From CANNBR01 sp964604015 (GTDB lineage: Bacteria; Babelota; Babeliae; Babelales; CAIQNR01): a stretch of DNA of 64,000 nt. The position numbers and the translations under genes are program-made. Positions 51,523 to 60,955 of this stretch are shown in pieces; position 1 is the first letter of the stretch; each line of letters starts with the position of its first letter. The DNA is taken from contig CAZRXF010000012.1 in NCBI GenBank assembly GCA_964604015.1, positions 262,187-326,186 of the forward strand. Reading direction: 5' to 3'. A model generated the notes under the pieces. The model was not told where the DNA came from. It searched no databases and was given only the letters and a program-made list of their open reading frames with translations.

Positions 51523-52377
51523 TTAAGCTTGTGGGGATACCGTTTGATCAGATGCGGTTGCATCATCAGGTTGGGTAGTTTCCTGTACCACTTCAGGATT
51601 TTCTGTGGTCTGTTCTTGTTGGTCCGCAAAGATTTTTTCAAGCAAGCCATAGCGAGCAAAAAGATCGATCATTTCCTGACTTCCCATGGTAATTGCAAGA
51701 AGAAGTGGGGAGATACCTTGGTGATCGGTATGCGTAGGATCAGCTTTGTGTGCTAAGAACATTTCGATAACTTCCATGCTTACTGCTTTATCATGAAGTG
51801 GGTTGCGCATTGGTTTTGTGGGAACAGCGCCTTGTGTGGTTCCTTGCTCTGTCTGAACAGTGGATTGTTCCTGAGAAGTGCCTGCATTTGTAGTTGCAAC
51901 TGCATCATCAAGCGGAACTTCCGTTGTTTGTAAGGCAGGGACCTGTTGTGCCGCGTTGCTAGCATCATCGAGTGCTTTTTGCTTTTCCCCGAACACTTCT
52001 GGGCATAAGGCGTAGGCAACCACAAAAAAGAGTGGGGTTCTTCCTTGTTCATCGATGATATTCACGTTTGCTCCTCGTTTGAGCGCCAGCGCCATCAATT
52101 GCCGTGTTTCAAAATTGTTAATGAAGTAGAGCGTCAAAAGTTGGAGCGGTGTTTTTCCCGAAGGTGAAAGTGCATTGACGTCAGCTTCAGGATTGCGCAA
52201 CGTCGTAAGGCAGAATTCTTTATCTGCTTTGATAGTTTCAACAGAAGGCGATTGATAGGTCTGAGTATTTGATGGAGATTTTACTGCAACTTGAGGGGTA
52301 GCGACGATAACGCTGTCAGTTGTGTGACAAACAAAAATCTGAGAAATGAGGACGAGGGCGAGACTTTTTTTTACCAT
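51523..52377 (-). CDS. Secreted ankyrin-repeat protein
   Basis: A 284-residue protein. The ATG at 52377 has AAAGG upstream and begins a signal peptide (MVKKSLALVLISQIFVCHT). Two ankyrin blocks are clear: NALSPSGKTPLQLLTLYFINN then NIIDEQGRTPLFFVVAYAL, and later HTDHQGISPLLLAITMGSQEM. They are separated by a Gln/Thr-rich linker (about residues 150-195). A Gln/Glu/Thr-rich tail follows. Probable protein-binding role in the envelope or in a host. Confidence 0.85.
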   Translation of the reverse strand: MVKKSLALVLISQIFVCHTTDSVIVATPQVAVKSPSNTQTYQSPSVETIKADKEFCLTTLRNPEADVNALSPSGKTPLQLLTLYFINNFETRQLMALALKRGANVNIIDEQGRTPLFFVVAYALCPEVFGEKQKALDDASNAAQQVPALQTTEVPLDDAVATTNAGTSQEQSTVQTEQGTTQGAVPTKPMRNPLHDKAVSMEVIEMFLAHKADPTHTDHQGISPLLLAITMGSQEMIDLFARYGLLEKIFADQQEQTTENPEVVQETTQPDDATASDQTVSPQA

Positions 52378-52472
52378 GCGATATGCCTTTTTTAAGGAGT
52401 GGTACAATGACAGCCCTGTAGTCTAATTGGATGCTACGGTTTGGCAACTTTTGATGGGTAACCATCACCTTG

Positions 52473-52506
52473 AAAATAAGAAAGGCCGAATGCATATCCG
52501 GCCTTT
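52473..52506 (-). terminator. Terminator after topA
   Basis: Minus strand: AAAGGCCG and CGGCCTTT pair (plus 52499-52506 and 52481-52488), followed by CTTATTTTC. It lies about 80 bases after the topA stop, within the gap 52378-52584, which has no gene. Confidence 0.7.
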
Positions 52507-52584
52507 GGTTTGTATTTTTAGAGGGGCGTTAGGAATTTTATAGTTTTGATTCTTTCACCAGTTTATTAAATGATGTTGTTGTGG

Positions 52585-54828
52585 TTAACCCTTGTAGCCG
52601 CACTTTTTGTCAGCGCACTCAAGAGTAACAGTGCCCGTTGCTGGATCTGTTTTTTTCAGAAGTGCTGGGGCCTTGCATTGAGGGCAAGGGGTTTCTTGGA
52701 TGTCACCAAAAAGGGCGTACTTACATTTTGGGTAGTTCTTGCAGCCCCAGAAAGTGCCGCCGCGCCATTTGCGTTCACAAACATCGCCCCCATCTTGCGG
52801 GCATTTAAATCCAGCCTTATTTTGGTGGATGTACTTGCAGTCAGGGTAGCCAGAACAGGAAATGAATTTTCCAAATCGTCCCATCAGTTCGCGTAATGGT
52901 TTTTGGCATTCAGGACAGGCAATATCTAGATTTTGTGGTTTTTCTTTTTCTACCAAGGTAATTACTCCTGCTTCATCGCGTGTGAAGTTTGAGGTGAATG
53001 AACAGTCAGGAAACCCTTCACATCCGATAAATTCACCGGCTTTCCCGAATCGGATGAGAAGTTTTCTTGTTTTGCATTCAGGGCACGTCAGGTCGGTCGG
53101 TTGTGACGCCTTACCCGTTGTTCCTTTGAATGCAATTAAATCTTTTTCAAAATTTTCCCAGAAGGTGTTTAAAAGGGCATCTCGTTCAAGTTCCCCTTCA
53201 GCTATTTTATCCAGATCTTCTTCCATGAGTGCGGTGAACTTAATGTTCATAATGTGGGAAAAGCTCTCGGTAAGTAGTTTGGTGACCAGCATGCCAAGTT
53301 CAGTCGGTACAAACCGTTTTTTGTCTAGTGTGGTGTATTCTCGGGCGCAGATGGTGTTCATAACCGTTGCGTAGGTGGATGGTCGGCCAATGCCTTCTTT
53401 TTCCATCTCTTTGACTAGGGACGCTTCGGAATAACGAGGAGGCGGCTGGGTGAAATGTTGCTTAGGGTCGATCTTTTTGAGATTGACCGCGTCGTCTTTT
53501 TTGAACCCTTCAGGAACTTTTACTTTATCGTCTTTCTCATCCTTTTCATCTTCTTCATCATTGTACACTGCCAAGAACCCATCAAAAAGGAGGGTGGAAC
53601 CGGTTGCCTTGAAGAAGTATTTATCAGCTCCCTTGATGACCACTTGTCGTTGGGCAAACTGTGCAGGAGTCATTTGTGATGCAACAAAACGATGCCAGAT
53701 CAGTTCGTAGAGCTTTGCTTGTGCCGGTTCTGCAAACGCTTTGACTTGTTCTGGTGTGATGGAAACATCGACAGGGCGAACAGCTTCGTGAGCGTCTTGA
53801 GTATTGGCCTTTGATTTTTTTTCGTACACGTTGGCCGACGATGGCAGATATTTGTCTCCAAACTTTTGGGAGATGTAGCCGCGAACCGTTTTAAGGGCGC
53901 TATCAGCGATGCGAAGCGAGTCGGTACGCATGTAGGTGATAAGCGCAACGGGTGTTTCATCACCGAGCGAAATACCTTCGTACAAATTTTGCGCAAGTTG
54001 CATCGTTTTCTTAACCGAGAACCCAAGGCGATTATAGGCCGCCTGTTGCAACGTACTGGTCATGAAAGGAGCAAGCGGATTTTTTGAACGGGTTTTATCG
54101 TTGATCTCAGTAATGGCGTACGATGCTTTTTCAAGATCTTTAAGAATTTTGTCAGCAGCTTCCTTTGAAGCTATCTCAGCTTTTTCTTTACCAATATTAG
54201 TAAGCGGTGCTGGAAGTTGGCCTGCTTCATTTTTGAAAAGACCGGTAATCGACCAGTATTCTTCAGGTTTAAAATCACGGATCGCTTGTTCACGGTCACA
54301 GATCATTTTAAGCGCAACCGATTGCACGCGTCCGGCAGAAAGACCTTTGCTTACTTTGCGCCAGAGTACGGGTGAAACCTCATACCCCACCCAACGATCA
54401 AGCACACGGCGAGCTTGTTGGGCTGAAACCTTTTTCATATCAATGGCACCAGGGTGCTCAATGGCTTCAATAACGGCAGACTTAGTAATTTCGTTAAAGG
54501 CGATACGGAAAATGTTTTTTGGATTTTTAACGAGCTTTTTAATTTCTTCGTAGACGTGCCAGGCAATAATTTCCCCCTCACGATCAGGATCGGGAGCGAG
54601 ATAGACTTCGTCAACGCCGCCGGCAGCTTTTGCAAGCTCGGCAATCGTTTTTTCCTTTTTTTCTATCGGAACATACGAAAGAGTGATCGGGTCGCGTGTT
54701 ACGCCCATCTCTTTGGTTGGCAGATCTTTGATATGCCCCATGGTGGCCATAATTTTAAAATCAGGACCAAGGAACTTTTTGATCGTCTTGATTTTTGCAG
54801 GGGATTCTACGATTAACAGTCTCTTCAT
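52585..54828 (-). CDS. topA: DNA topoisomerase I
   Basis: A 747-residue type IA topoisomerase. Toprim motif VESPAKIKTIKKFLG and DPDREGEIIAWH; catalytic Tyr299 in ITYMRTDSLRI; GIGRPSTYATVMNTI. The C terminus has three four-cysteine zinc modules (CPECKTRKLL...; CPECQKPLRELMGRFGKFISC; CPQDGGDVCERKWRGGTFWGC) and a fourth Cys cluster at the end. It relaxes negative supercoils. AAAAGG precedes the ATG. Confidence 0.96.
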   Translation of the reverse strand: MKRLLIVESPAKIKTIKKFLGPDFKIMATMGHIKDLPTKEMGVTRDPITLSYVPIEKKEKTIAELAKAAGGVDEVYLAPDPDREGEIIAWHVYEEIKKLVKNPKNIFRIAFNEITKSAVIEAIEHPGAIDMKKVSAQQARRVLDRWVGYEVSPVLWRKVSKGLSAGRVQSVALKMICDREQAIRDFKPEEYWSITGLFKNEAGQLPAPLTNIGKEKAEIASKEAADKILKDLEKASYAITEINDKTRSKNPLAPFMTSTLQQAAYNRLGFSVKKTMQLAQNLYEGISLGDETPVALITYMRTDSLRIADSALKTVRGYISQKFGDKYLPSSANVYEKKSKANTQDAHEAVRPVDVSITPEQVKAFAEPAQAKLYELIWHRFVASQMTPAQFAQRQVVIKGADKYFFKATGSTLLFDGFLAVYNDEEDEKDEKDDKVKVPEGFKKDDAVNLKKIDPKQHFTQPPPRYSEASLVKEMEKEGIGRPSTYATVMNTICAREYTTLDKKRFVPTELGMLVTKLLTESFSHIMNIKFTALMEEDLDKIAEGELERDALLNTFWENFEKDLIAFKGTTGKASQPTDLTCPECKTRKLLIRFGKAGEFIGCEGFPDCSFTSNFTRDEAGVITLVEKEKPQNLDIACPECQKPLRELMGRFGKFISCSGYPDCKYIHQNKAGFKCPQDGGDVCERKWRGGTFWGCKNYPKCKYALFGDIQETPCPQCKAPALLKKTDPATGTVTLECADKKCGYKG

Positions 54829-54938
54829 ATGCCTTTTTATCCGTTGTTACACGCCTTTATTTGTCGGCAAAACGTTCCTGTTGCAAGGTTCTTGATGAGG
54901 TAGTTTCGCATGCTTTTTTTTGTGTACTCCCTATTTAA

Positions 54939-54966
54939 GATATAGAAAGAAAATACAAAGAGTCAA
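54939..54966 (-). promoter_or_regulatory. Promoter of topA
   Basis: Minus strand: TTGACT (54966-54961), a 16-base spacer and TATATC (54944-54939), about 110 bases before the topA ATG. Confidence 0.55.
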
Positions 54967-54985
54967 ACTTTTCATGGAATAAGCC

Positions 54986-55021
54986 AGAAAGCTCTTTTTG
55001 TTTTGATAAATATAGCTTTCT
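54986..55021. repeat. Inverted repeat between topA and plsC
   Basis: AGAAAGCT (54986-54993) and AGCTTTCT (55014-55021) form a perfect 8-bp inverted repeat in the 288-base gap between divergent genes topA and plsC. Nothing else except promoters is visible in the gap. Confidence 0.4.
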
Positions 55022-55116
55022 ACGTGTCGTGTGCGTGCGCGTGAGAATTTTTGTCTAGAAAATATCTTTAAATGAAGTAGTGTCAAACATCGTAGTCGTC
55101 TTAAAAAGGAGAAGAT

Positions 55117-55920
55117 ATGTTTTTAGATCTTATAAGAAATGCTGCTTCCTACAGTATTTTTTTCATGTACTGTGCATTGGTGGCTCTACCCTTTCTTGCT
55201 TTGATTTATCTGCCTGCTTCATGGGCGTGGGTTAAGCTCTTATATTGGGCGCTTGTTAAACTAACAGGGCGGGTGTTGATGTTTGCAACGTTTCTTCCTG
55301 TTACCTATCAAGGAGTGAATGAGCTTCCACAAGGCCCGGCAATCTTTATCGCAAATCATCAATCAACGCTTGATATTCCGCTTATCGCGTCGGTGCTTGG
55401 TTCGCGTGAATGTTTTTGGTTAGCAAAATCAGAACTGTTTGAGTATCCGCTCCTTAACCATCTTCTTTTTAAATCAGCAATTCCTGTGTATCCCCGCGAT
55501 CCAGAAAATCATCATCGACGAGGAGCGGTTAAGGCAGCTGTTGAAAGATTACGAGCTGGTGCTTCCGTGATTCTGTTTCCTGAAGGGGGTCGTTACGTGG
55601 ACGAAACCATTCACCCGTTCTTTACTGGTTGTGCAGCTATGGCAAAACTTTCGGGTGTTTCTGTGGTGCCACTCTTTATTTCAGGGACAGGAATTGCGCT
55701 CTCGCCAGCGGCACGCCTTATCAAGCGATATCCTGTGATGATTACCGTCGGAAAGCCATTTATATGTGGCAAGCACGAATCGATTCTTGCATTTAAAGAG
55801 CGTCTAGAAAATTGGTTTATTGAGCTTAACTGGCGCCGCAATTACTTGCTTGATCATTACGGTATACGTATCTGTAATACCGATTTGCAGGAAGGTGCAT
55901 TAGACAAAACATTAACGTAA
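55117..55920 (+). CDS. plsC: 1-acyl-sn-glycerol-3-phosphate acyltransferase
   Basis: A 267-residue membrane-bound acyltransferase. H-x4-D motif NHQSTLD (His81, Asp86); FPEGGRYVD with the EG-x-R phosphate-binding motif; an N-terminal membrane stretch (FFMYCALVALPFLALIYLP). It converts lysophosphatidate to phosphatidate in phospholipid synthesis. AAGGAG precedes the ATG. Confidence 0.93.
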   Translation: MFLDLIRNAASYSIFFMYCALVALPFLALIYLPASWAWVKLLYWALVKLTGRVLMFATFLPVTYQGVNELPQGPAIFIANHQSTLDIPLIASVLGSRECFWLAKSELFEYPLLNHLLFKSAIPVYPRDPENHHRRGAVKAAVERLRAGASVILFPEGGRYVDETIHPFFTGCAAMAKLSGVSVVPLFISGTGIALSPAARLIKRYPVMITVGKPFICGKHESILAFKERLENWFIELNWRRNYLLDHYGIRICNTDLQEGALDKTLT

Positions 55921-55970
55921 GAGTCAGAATTTTTAGATACACTGTGCTGACTTTTCCCTCACCCTGTTTT

Positions 55971-55979
55971 TGGTATACT
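55971..55979 (+). promoter_or_regulatory. Extended -10 promoter of the bat operon
   Basis: TGGTATACT: -10 TATACT with a TG extension, 27 bases before the first bat ATG. No good -35 element is visible. Confidence 0.6.
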
Positions 55980-56006
55980 AAATTTCATTAGTAAGAAAGG
56001 GAAAAA

Positions 56007-57005
56007 ATGGAATGGTCAATAAAATGTGCCTATTTGCCCGTTTTATATGGAGCGATGTGTGCTGTTGTGCTGGCAACGTTGTATCGGTTTCGTTTTTACA
56101 AAAATCCTGTGTACACCTATCCCCTTACCTCGTCTTTGATTAGGCAAGGGTGCACCGTCTTTGTTCCCTATAAAAAAATCTTGAATGTCCTGCGCTTTGT
56201 AAGTCTTGTCACTCTTGCCTTTTTAGTTTCCCGTCCTCAAATGGTTGATCAGCAGTCAAAGGTGAATGTTGAAGGGATTGATATCATGCTTGCGCTTGAT
56301 GTGTCAGGGAGTATGCAACTTTTTGATTCACTTAAAGATCCTCGTCGGCGCATTGATGTGGCAAAAGAAGAGGCAATTGCGTTCATTAAAAAGCGCGACA
56401 ATGATCCTGTAGGGTTAGTGCTTTTTGGTAATGAAGCAGTTTCTCGTTGTCCTTTGACTCTTGATAAAAAGATGCTTGCAAGCATTATCAGTGACATTGA
56501 ACTGGGTATCATTAACCCTGAAGGCACCATGATCACGCGAGGGGTCATTATGGCGCTCAATCGAATGAGAAAATCCCCTTCAAAAAGTAAAATTATTATT
56601 CTCTTGACCGATGGAGAGCCAACAGAAGGAGATCTTGATCCTCGCAGCGCCCTTGATATGGCAAAAAAAATGGGAGTGAAGATCTACACGATTGGCATTG
56701 GTGGTGCTGAAGGTGGTTTTTACCAGCATCCTGTGTTTGGTATTCAACAGGCACGCGCTCCACTTAACAAAAATCTTCTTCATGCTCTTGCTACGGGGAC
56801 GGGAGGAAGATTCTTTGAGGCAACTAATCCGGCCGAACTTGCAACTATTTATGACACGATCAACAATCTTGAAAAAACGTCGTATGAAACTGATGTGTAC
56901 TACAAATATTATGAGATATTCATGCCAATTTTATGGTTCGTTCTTGGGTTGTGTGTTCTTGAACTTGTTCTGTCTCGTTTTATCTGGTCTGGATTGGGTG
57001 TATGA
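56007..57005 (+). CDS. batA: VWA-domain membrane protein, BatA-like
   Basis: A 332-residue protein: two N-terminal membrane segments, a von Willebrand A domain with MIDAS motif LALDVSGSM, the typical ARTFVL-like LVLFGNEAVSRCPLT, and TDGEPTEGD, then a C-terminal membrane segment (IFMPILWFVLGLCVLELVL). First gene of a bat (Bacteroides aerotolerance) operon: VWA, VWA, TPR, BatD, TPR. The Bat complex is thought to act in the envelope stress response; a MoxR ATPase usually precedes it but is absent here. The stop overlaps batB by 4 nt. Confidence 0.88.
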   Translation: MEWSIKCAYLPVLYGAMCAVVLATLYRFRFYKNPVYTYPLTSSLIRQGCTVFVPYKKILNVLRFVSLVTLAFLVSRPQMVDQQSKVNVEGIDIMLALDVSGSMQLFDSLKDPRRRIDVAKEEAIAFIKKRDNDPVGLVLFGNEAVSRCPLTLDKKMLASIISDIELGIINPEGTMITRGVIMALNRMRKSPSKSKIIILLTDGEPTEGDLDPRSALDMAKKMGVKIYTIGIGGAEGGFYQHPVFGIQQARAPLNKNLLHALATGTGGRFFEATNPAELATIYDTINNLEKTSYETDVYYKYYEIFMPILWFVLGLCVLELVLSRFIWSGLGV

Positions 57006-58012
57006 AAAAAACGTTGTTTGGTGTCATCTGGGCATCTGCTCATAATGTAATCTGGTTTCTTGGGTATGCCGTACTGGCAGTGATTCTTTTTTACAGTACC
57101 AGGAGGCTGTTGCGGTCAGTGCGTAAGTTGGTTGCACCCCAATGGGAACCGGTGTTTCTTACTGGGTTTTCTTCCGTACGGGCAAAACTGAAGGCAGTGT
57201 TGCTGGCTATTGGATTTCTGGGGCTTTTCTTTTCCCTGTTACAGCCGCAGTGGGGTAAAAAAGAACATAAGGTTGAGCAAGAAGGCCGTGAACTTTTGGT
57301 AGCACTTGATATCTCTCGTAGCATGCTCGCCTCCGATGTAAAACCGAATCGCCTTGAATTTGCAAAATCAAAAATTAAAAAGCTGGTCAAACTGTTAGGG
57401 GCCGAACGTGTGGGGTTGTTGGTCTTTTCGGGTGATGCATTTGTTCAGTGTCCGTTAACGCGTGATACGTCTGCCTTCAATTTGTTCCTTGATACGGTTG
57501 ATGCAGAAACAATCTCTTCAGGCACAACGTCGATTGCTCAAGCTATTTCAAAGGCATTGAGCACGTTTGCTTCATTGCCAACGCGCAAAAATAAAATTCT
57601 GGTGATCTTTACCGATGGGGAAGATTTTTCTACGGGGCTCACCGCTATCAAAGAAGATGCAAAAAAAGCTGGCCTTCATATCTTTACCTACGGTGTCGGT
57701 ACTGAAGAAGGAGCTCCTGTTCCTCTGGTGAGTGAGCAAGGAGGAGGGGCATCTGGGTATCAAAAAGATGAACAAGGTAAAGTGGTGTTCTCTCGTTTGA
57801 ATCGAGGAATTTTGCAAGCTCTTTCACGAGAAAGTGGAGGGAAATACATCGATCCTACGCAAGATGCGCATGACATTCAGTCACTGGTGGTGCAAGTTGA
57901 GGCGTATGAAAAAGAAAAGTTTGAGGATAAAGATATTGAGCTGGAAGAGGAACGGTATCCCTACTTTGTAGCCGTTTCGTTACTCTGCTTTTTGGTTGAG
58001 TGGTTGCTATGA
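57002..58012 (+). CDS. batB: VWA-domain membrane protein, BatB-like
   Basis: A 336-residue protein with the same layout as BatA: N-terminal membrane segments, MIDAS motif VALDISRSM, LLVFSGDAFVQCPLTRD, FTDGEDFSTG, and a C-terminal anchor (YFVAVSLLCFLVEWLL). It overlaps both neighbours by 4 nt. Expected to face the periplasm and to partner with BatA and BatC-E. Confidence 0.88.
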   Translation: MKKTLFGVIWASAHNVIWFLGYAVLAVILFYSTRRLLRSVRKLVAPQWEPVFLTGFSSVRAKLKAVLLAIGFLGLFFSLLQPQWGKKEHKVEQEGRELLVALDISRSMLASDVKPNRLEFAKSKIKKLVKLLGAERVGLLVFSGDAFVQCPLTRDTSAFNLFLDTVDAETISSGTTSIAQAISKALSTFASLPTRKNKILVIFTDGEDFSTGLTAIKEDAKKAGLHIFTYGVGTEEGAPVPLVSEQGGGASGYQKDEQGKVVFSRLNRGILQALSRESGGKYIDPTQDAHDIQSLVVQVEAYEKEKFEDKDIELEEERYPYFVAVSLLCFLVEWLL

Positions 58013-59217
58013 AAAAAAGAATTTTGATTGGTGCGTTACTGGTAGGTTCTCCAGTTTTTGGGTTTCTTGATCAGTACAAGGCAGTACGAGCGTATGAAAA
58101 AAAAGACTTTGTTCAGGCTCAAGAAATCCTCAAGCAACGATTAGTTGACCATCCTACAAATTCTGACCTTTTGTTTGATCTTGGTGATACGTCGTATCGC
58201 TTGAAGGAATATGATCAGGCGCAGGCGTATTTTGCAAAATCGTATGAAAAAACACAGGATCCAATAAAACAACAAAAGGCGCTCTTTAATCTTGGAAATA
58301 CGTTGTTTCAAAAGCATTTGTTAAAAGAAGCGCTGGAAGCGTACAAAAAAGTGCTTGAAATTAATCCCACCAATTCAGATGCAGCACATAACAAAAAAGT
58401 AGTTGAGGAACTTCTGAGACAGCAGGAAGAACAGAAGAAAAAAGAAGAACAAAATAAGAAACAACAAGATCAAAATCAGCACTGTGATAACAAAAAAGAT
58501 CAGCAACAAGAGCAGAATGACTCACAGAAGAAATCTGAAGGGCAGGGAGAGGAAAAAGAAAAGGGCGGAAAGAGTCCAGAAAGCACCGGCAAGAATGAGA
58601 GCAAGGAAAATCAGGGCAACAGCGGGGATAACGATCAGCATGATAAGGGACAGCAAGAGGGGCAACAAAAGCAAGGCGACAAGTCCGCTGAAAATTCCGG
58701 TGATCAAGGTGACGAGCATGGGAATGACTCCTCTCAACAAAAGGGTTCACAAGGGTCTGATCAATCTCAGGGCAACAAAGCCGATAACAAACAAAATAAA
58801 CCAGAAAAGAGTCTTGAAGATAAAATACGCGAACAAGAAGGGAAACAGGGCGGGAATGAACGAAAAGACCAATCCAAGCAACAGCAACTTCCCGACAAAG
58901 GTCCCCAGGAACGAAATGGTCAGCCTGATAACACCAACTCCGATAACCAACAAAAAAATGAAGGGGGCGATCAACAAGCTCTCCATACTGACTCCGATCA
59001 ACAAGGGGGACAAAAAGGTGGATCCCAGTCTAGCGCCCTAGGGGGGGCAAAGCAAGAACAGCAACCGTTGTACGTGCAGGGAGGAGATGAGGGGGAAGAA
59101 GAGGAAGATGAAATTGCTGCAATCATCAATAAAATTGATAAACAGTCGGGAAAACAACTTTTCAAATATATGGTTAAAACAAAGATGGAGCCACAGTATG
59201 GACAGAAAAATTGGTAA
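58009..59217 (+). CDS. batC: TPR protein with long low-complexity tail, BatC-like
   Basis: A 402-residue protein with a signal peptide (MKKRILIGALLVGSPVFG) and three TPR motifs in residues about 20-130 (DLLFDLGDTSYRLKEYDQAQ; KALFNLGNTLFQKHLLKEAL). Residues about 145-370 are extremely rich in Gln, Lys, Glu, Asp, Gly, Ser (KKEEQNKKQQDQNQ-type), probably disordered. The C terminus (EEDEIAAIINKIDKQSGKQL) matches the short conserved end motif seen in BatC. It overlaps batD by 20 nt. Confidence 0.85.
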   Translation: MKKRILIGALLVGSPVFGFLDQYKAVRAYEKKDFVQAQEILKQRLVDHPTNSDLLFDLGDTSYRLKEYDQAQAYFAKSYEKTQDPIKQQKALFNLGNTLFQKHLLKEALEAYKKVLEINPTNSDAAHNKKVVEELLRQQEEQKKKEEQNKKQQDQNQHCDNKKDQQQEQNDSQKKSEGQGEEKEKGGKSPESTGKNESKENQGNSGDNDQHDKGQQEGQQKQGDKSAENSGDQGDEHGNDSSQQKGSQGSDQSQGNKADNKQNKPEKSLEDKIREQEGKQGGNERKDQSKQQQLPDKGPQERNGQPDNTNSDNQQKNEGGDQQALHTDSDQQGGQKGGSQSSALGGAKQEQQPLYVQGGDEGEEEEDEIAAIINKIDKQSGKQLFKYMVKTKMEPQYGQKNW

Positions 59218-60955
59218 CTACCTAGTAAGTTTGCTCGTTCTTGGTTTTTCTCAGGTTTCACTTCCAAAATCTCTTTCTGATGCGTCCGTTTTATTGCGTG
59301 TTGTTGATCAAAAGGGAAAACCGCTGAAAAAAGCGGGGATTGGCATTCCATTTTTGATTGACGTTGAGGTTATGACTTCAACTCGAAGGGAACAGCGTGC
59401 TCCGATGCTTACCACTCCGCCACAGTTGCAGGTGGTACATCGCGGTACTTCAAATACTGTTCGGTCAATTAATGGTGAAGCGATCATAAAAAATACGTAC
59501 ACCTATCAAGCGGTTGCTGATGAAGAAGGACCGATCACCATTGGACCTGCCACCGTTGAACTAAAAGGGGAAAGCCTTGAATCAAATACGGTCACGTTGA
59601 CCGTTGGTCCGGAGCAAACAAGCAGTGAGGCAGAGCGTCAGAGTGGGAGTGCTTTTGTTGAATTGAATGTGAGCAACAAAGAACCATTTGTAGGGGAAGC
59701 GGTGTTGTTTACGATTCGTTTTTATAAAACAGAAGAAAATGCCCATCTTGAACAGTTACAAGAGCCCTTGTTTAAAGGATTTCGTCATACGGCACTTGAA
59801 GGTCCAGCAACGGGAAGAGCAAAAATTGAAGGGATGGAGTATCAGTATCTTGAATGGCGCGCTCTTATTTTTCCGACACAAGACGGTCGTTTGGTGATCC
59901 CTTCACTTCTTGCGTATGTCACCGTTCCTGTGCAACATCCACGCAATTCGCGGGCAATGGATATGTTCAGTCTGGTCAATCAGATGTTTGGTGCAGGAAA
60001 GACGGAACAGATTTATTCAAATGCGTTGACACTTCAGGTGAAAAAACTTCCGCCGCATGAGCCGTCCGTTACAGCAGTTGGGAAGTTTTCAAGCTTTCAT
60101 GCAAAGCTTTCTTCAGATAAAGCAGAAACGGGTGAAGGGATTACGCTTACCCTTGAGTTAGTAGGACAGGGCAATTTTCAAATGATTGGGCATCCTCGCC
60201 TGGCGCTTCCTGAAGGGCTGAAACATTATGATTCTCATGCTAAAGATCAACTTCTGACTGAAAAAATGATCAAGAAAGATTTTGAGTATGTGGTGCAGGC
60301 GGTAAAGCCAGGAACGTATGAAATCCCTGCTCAAACATTTACCTATTTTGATCCTAAGACACGTGAGTACAAAACATTACAATCTCGTCCAGTAAAACTA
60401 ACGGTTGAAGGGCAAGCGCGCAAAGATGTGATTGAAAAAGAGGAACAACATGAGGCATCTGCTGTTGAACGTCCTGATGAACTTCCCAGTCTTGAAAAGA
60501 CATTAAAAGGGGGAGGTAGGGGGCTACGTCAGCATATCGGATGGCCCCTCTTTTGGATTCTCGTATTGCTGTGCATGATCCCCTTGCTTTTGCGTCTTGG
60601 CTATCGTTTGTGGCTTTCTTATCAGGTTCGCAATGCAGCAACCCTAGGATATAACAAGGCATTCAAGGTTGCTCGTAGTCGTATTAAAACTACCCAACAA
60701 AAAAAGAATGAACCTGAGGTGTATCACATCCTGATGGATCTTTTTGCGGCTCGATTACAGATACCACGTGCAGAACTTTCTGAAACTGATATCGAAAATG
60801 CGCTTCGAAAAGCAGGGCTTTCAGAAGAGAAAATTATAGAATGGCGCAAGTTCTTTGCTCATGTGATGGCGGTGACATTCTCTGCGTTGCCGGCTGAAGG
60901 GAATTTGTATGAGCAAGTGAGTTACTGGCTTATGATTTTGGAGCGGTTACTATGA
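59198..60955 (+). CDS. batD: BatD-like oxygen-tolerance protein
   Basis: A 585-residue protein. The ATG at 59198 has GGAG seven bases upstream and gives a signal peptide (YLVSLLVLGFSQVSLP). The large periplasmic part contains repeated BatD modules: FVELNVSNKEPFVGEAVLFTIR and a second FHAKLSSDKAETGEGITLTLEL, both with the P-F-V-G-E/ETGE pattern. A membrane segment (WPLFWILVLLCMIPLLL) and a cytosolic helical tail complete it. It overlaps batC and batE. Confidence 0.87.
   Translation: MDRKIGNYLVSLLVLGFSQVSLPKSLSDASVLLRVVDQKGKPLKKAGIGIPFLIDVEVMTSTRREQRAPMLTTPPQLQVVHRGTSNTVRSINGEAIIKNTYTYQAVADEEGPITIGPATVELKGESLESNTVTLTVGPEQTSSEAERQSGSAFVELNVSNKEPFVGEAVLFTIRFYKTEENAHLEQLQEPLFKGFRHTALEGPATGRAKIEGMEYQYLEWRALIFPTQDGRLVIPSLLAYVTVPVQHPRNSRAMDMFSLVNQMFGAGKTEQIYSNALTLQVKKLPPHEPSVTAVGKFSSFHAKLSSDKAETGEGITLTLELVGQGNFQMIGHPRLALPEGLKHYDSHAKDQLLTEKMIKKDFEYVVQAVKPGTYEIPAQTFTYFDPKTREYKTLQSRPVKLTVEGQARKDVIEKEEQHEASAVERPDELPSLEKTLKGGGRGLRQHIGWPLFWILVLLCMIPLLLRLGYRLWLSYQVRNAATLGYNKAFKVARSRIKTTQQKKNEPEVYHILMDLFAARLQIPRAELSETDIENALRKAGLSEEKIIEWRKFFAHVMAVTFSALPAEGNLYEQVSYWLMILERLL

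Noticed and set aside
52418..52475. tRNA-like stretch with GTAGTCTAATTGGATGCTAC
   Set aside because: It resembles a D-arm but has no matching acceptor, anticodon or T arms.
58361..59013. Long minus-strand and +1 frames opposite the BatC tail
   Set aside because: They arise from the low-complexity Gln/Lys/Glu-rich codons of BatC and give biased, non-natural sequences.
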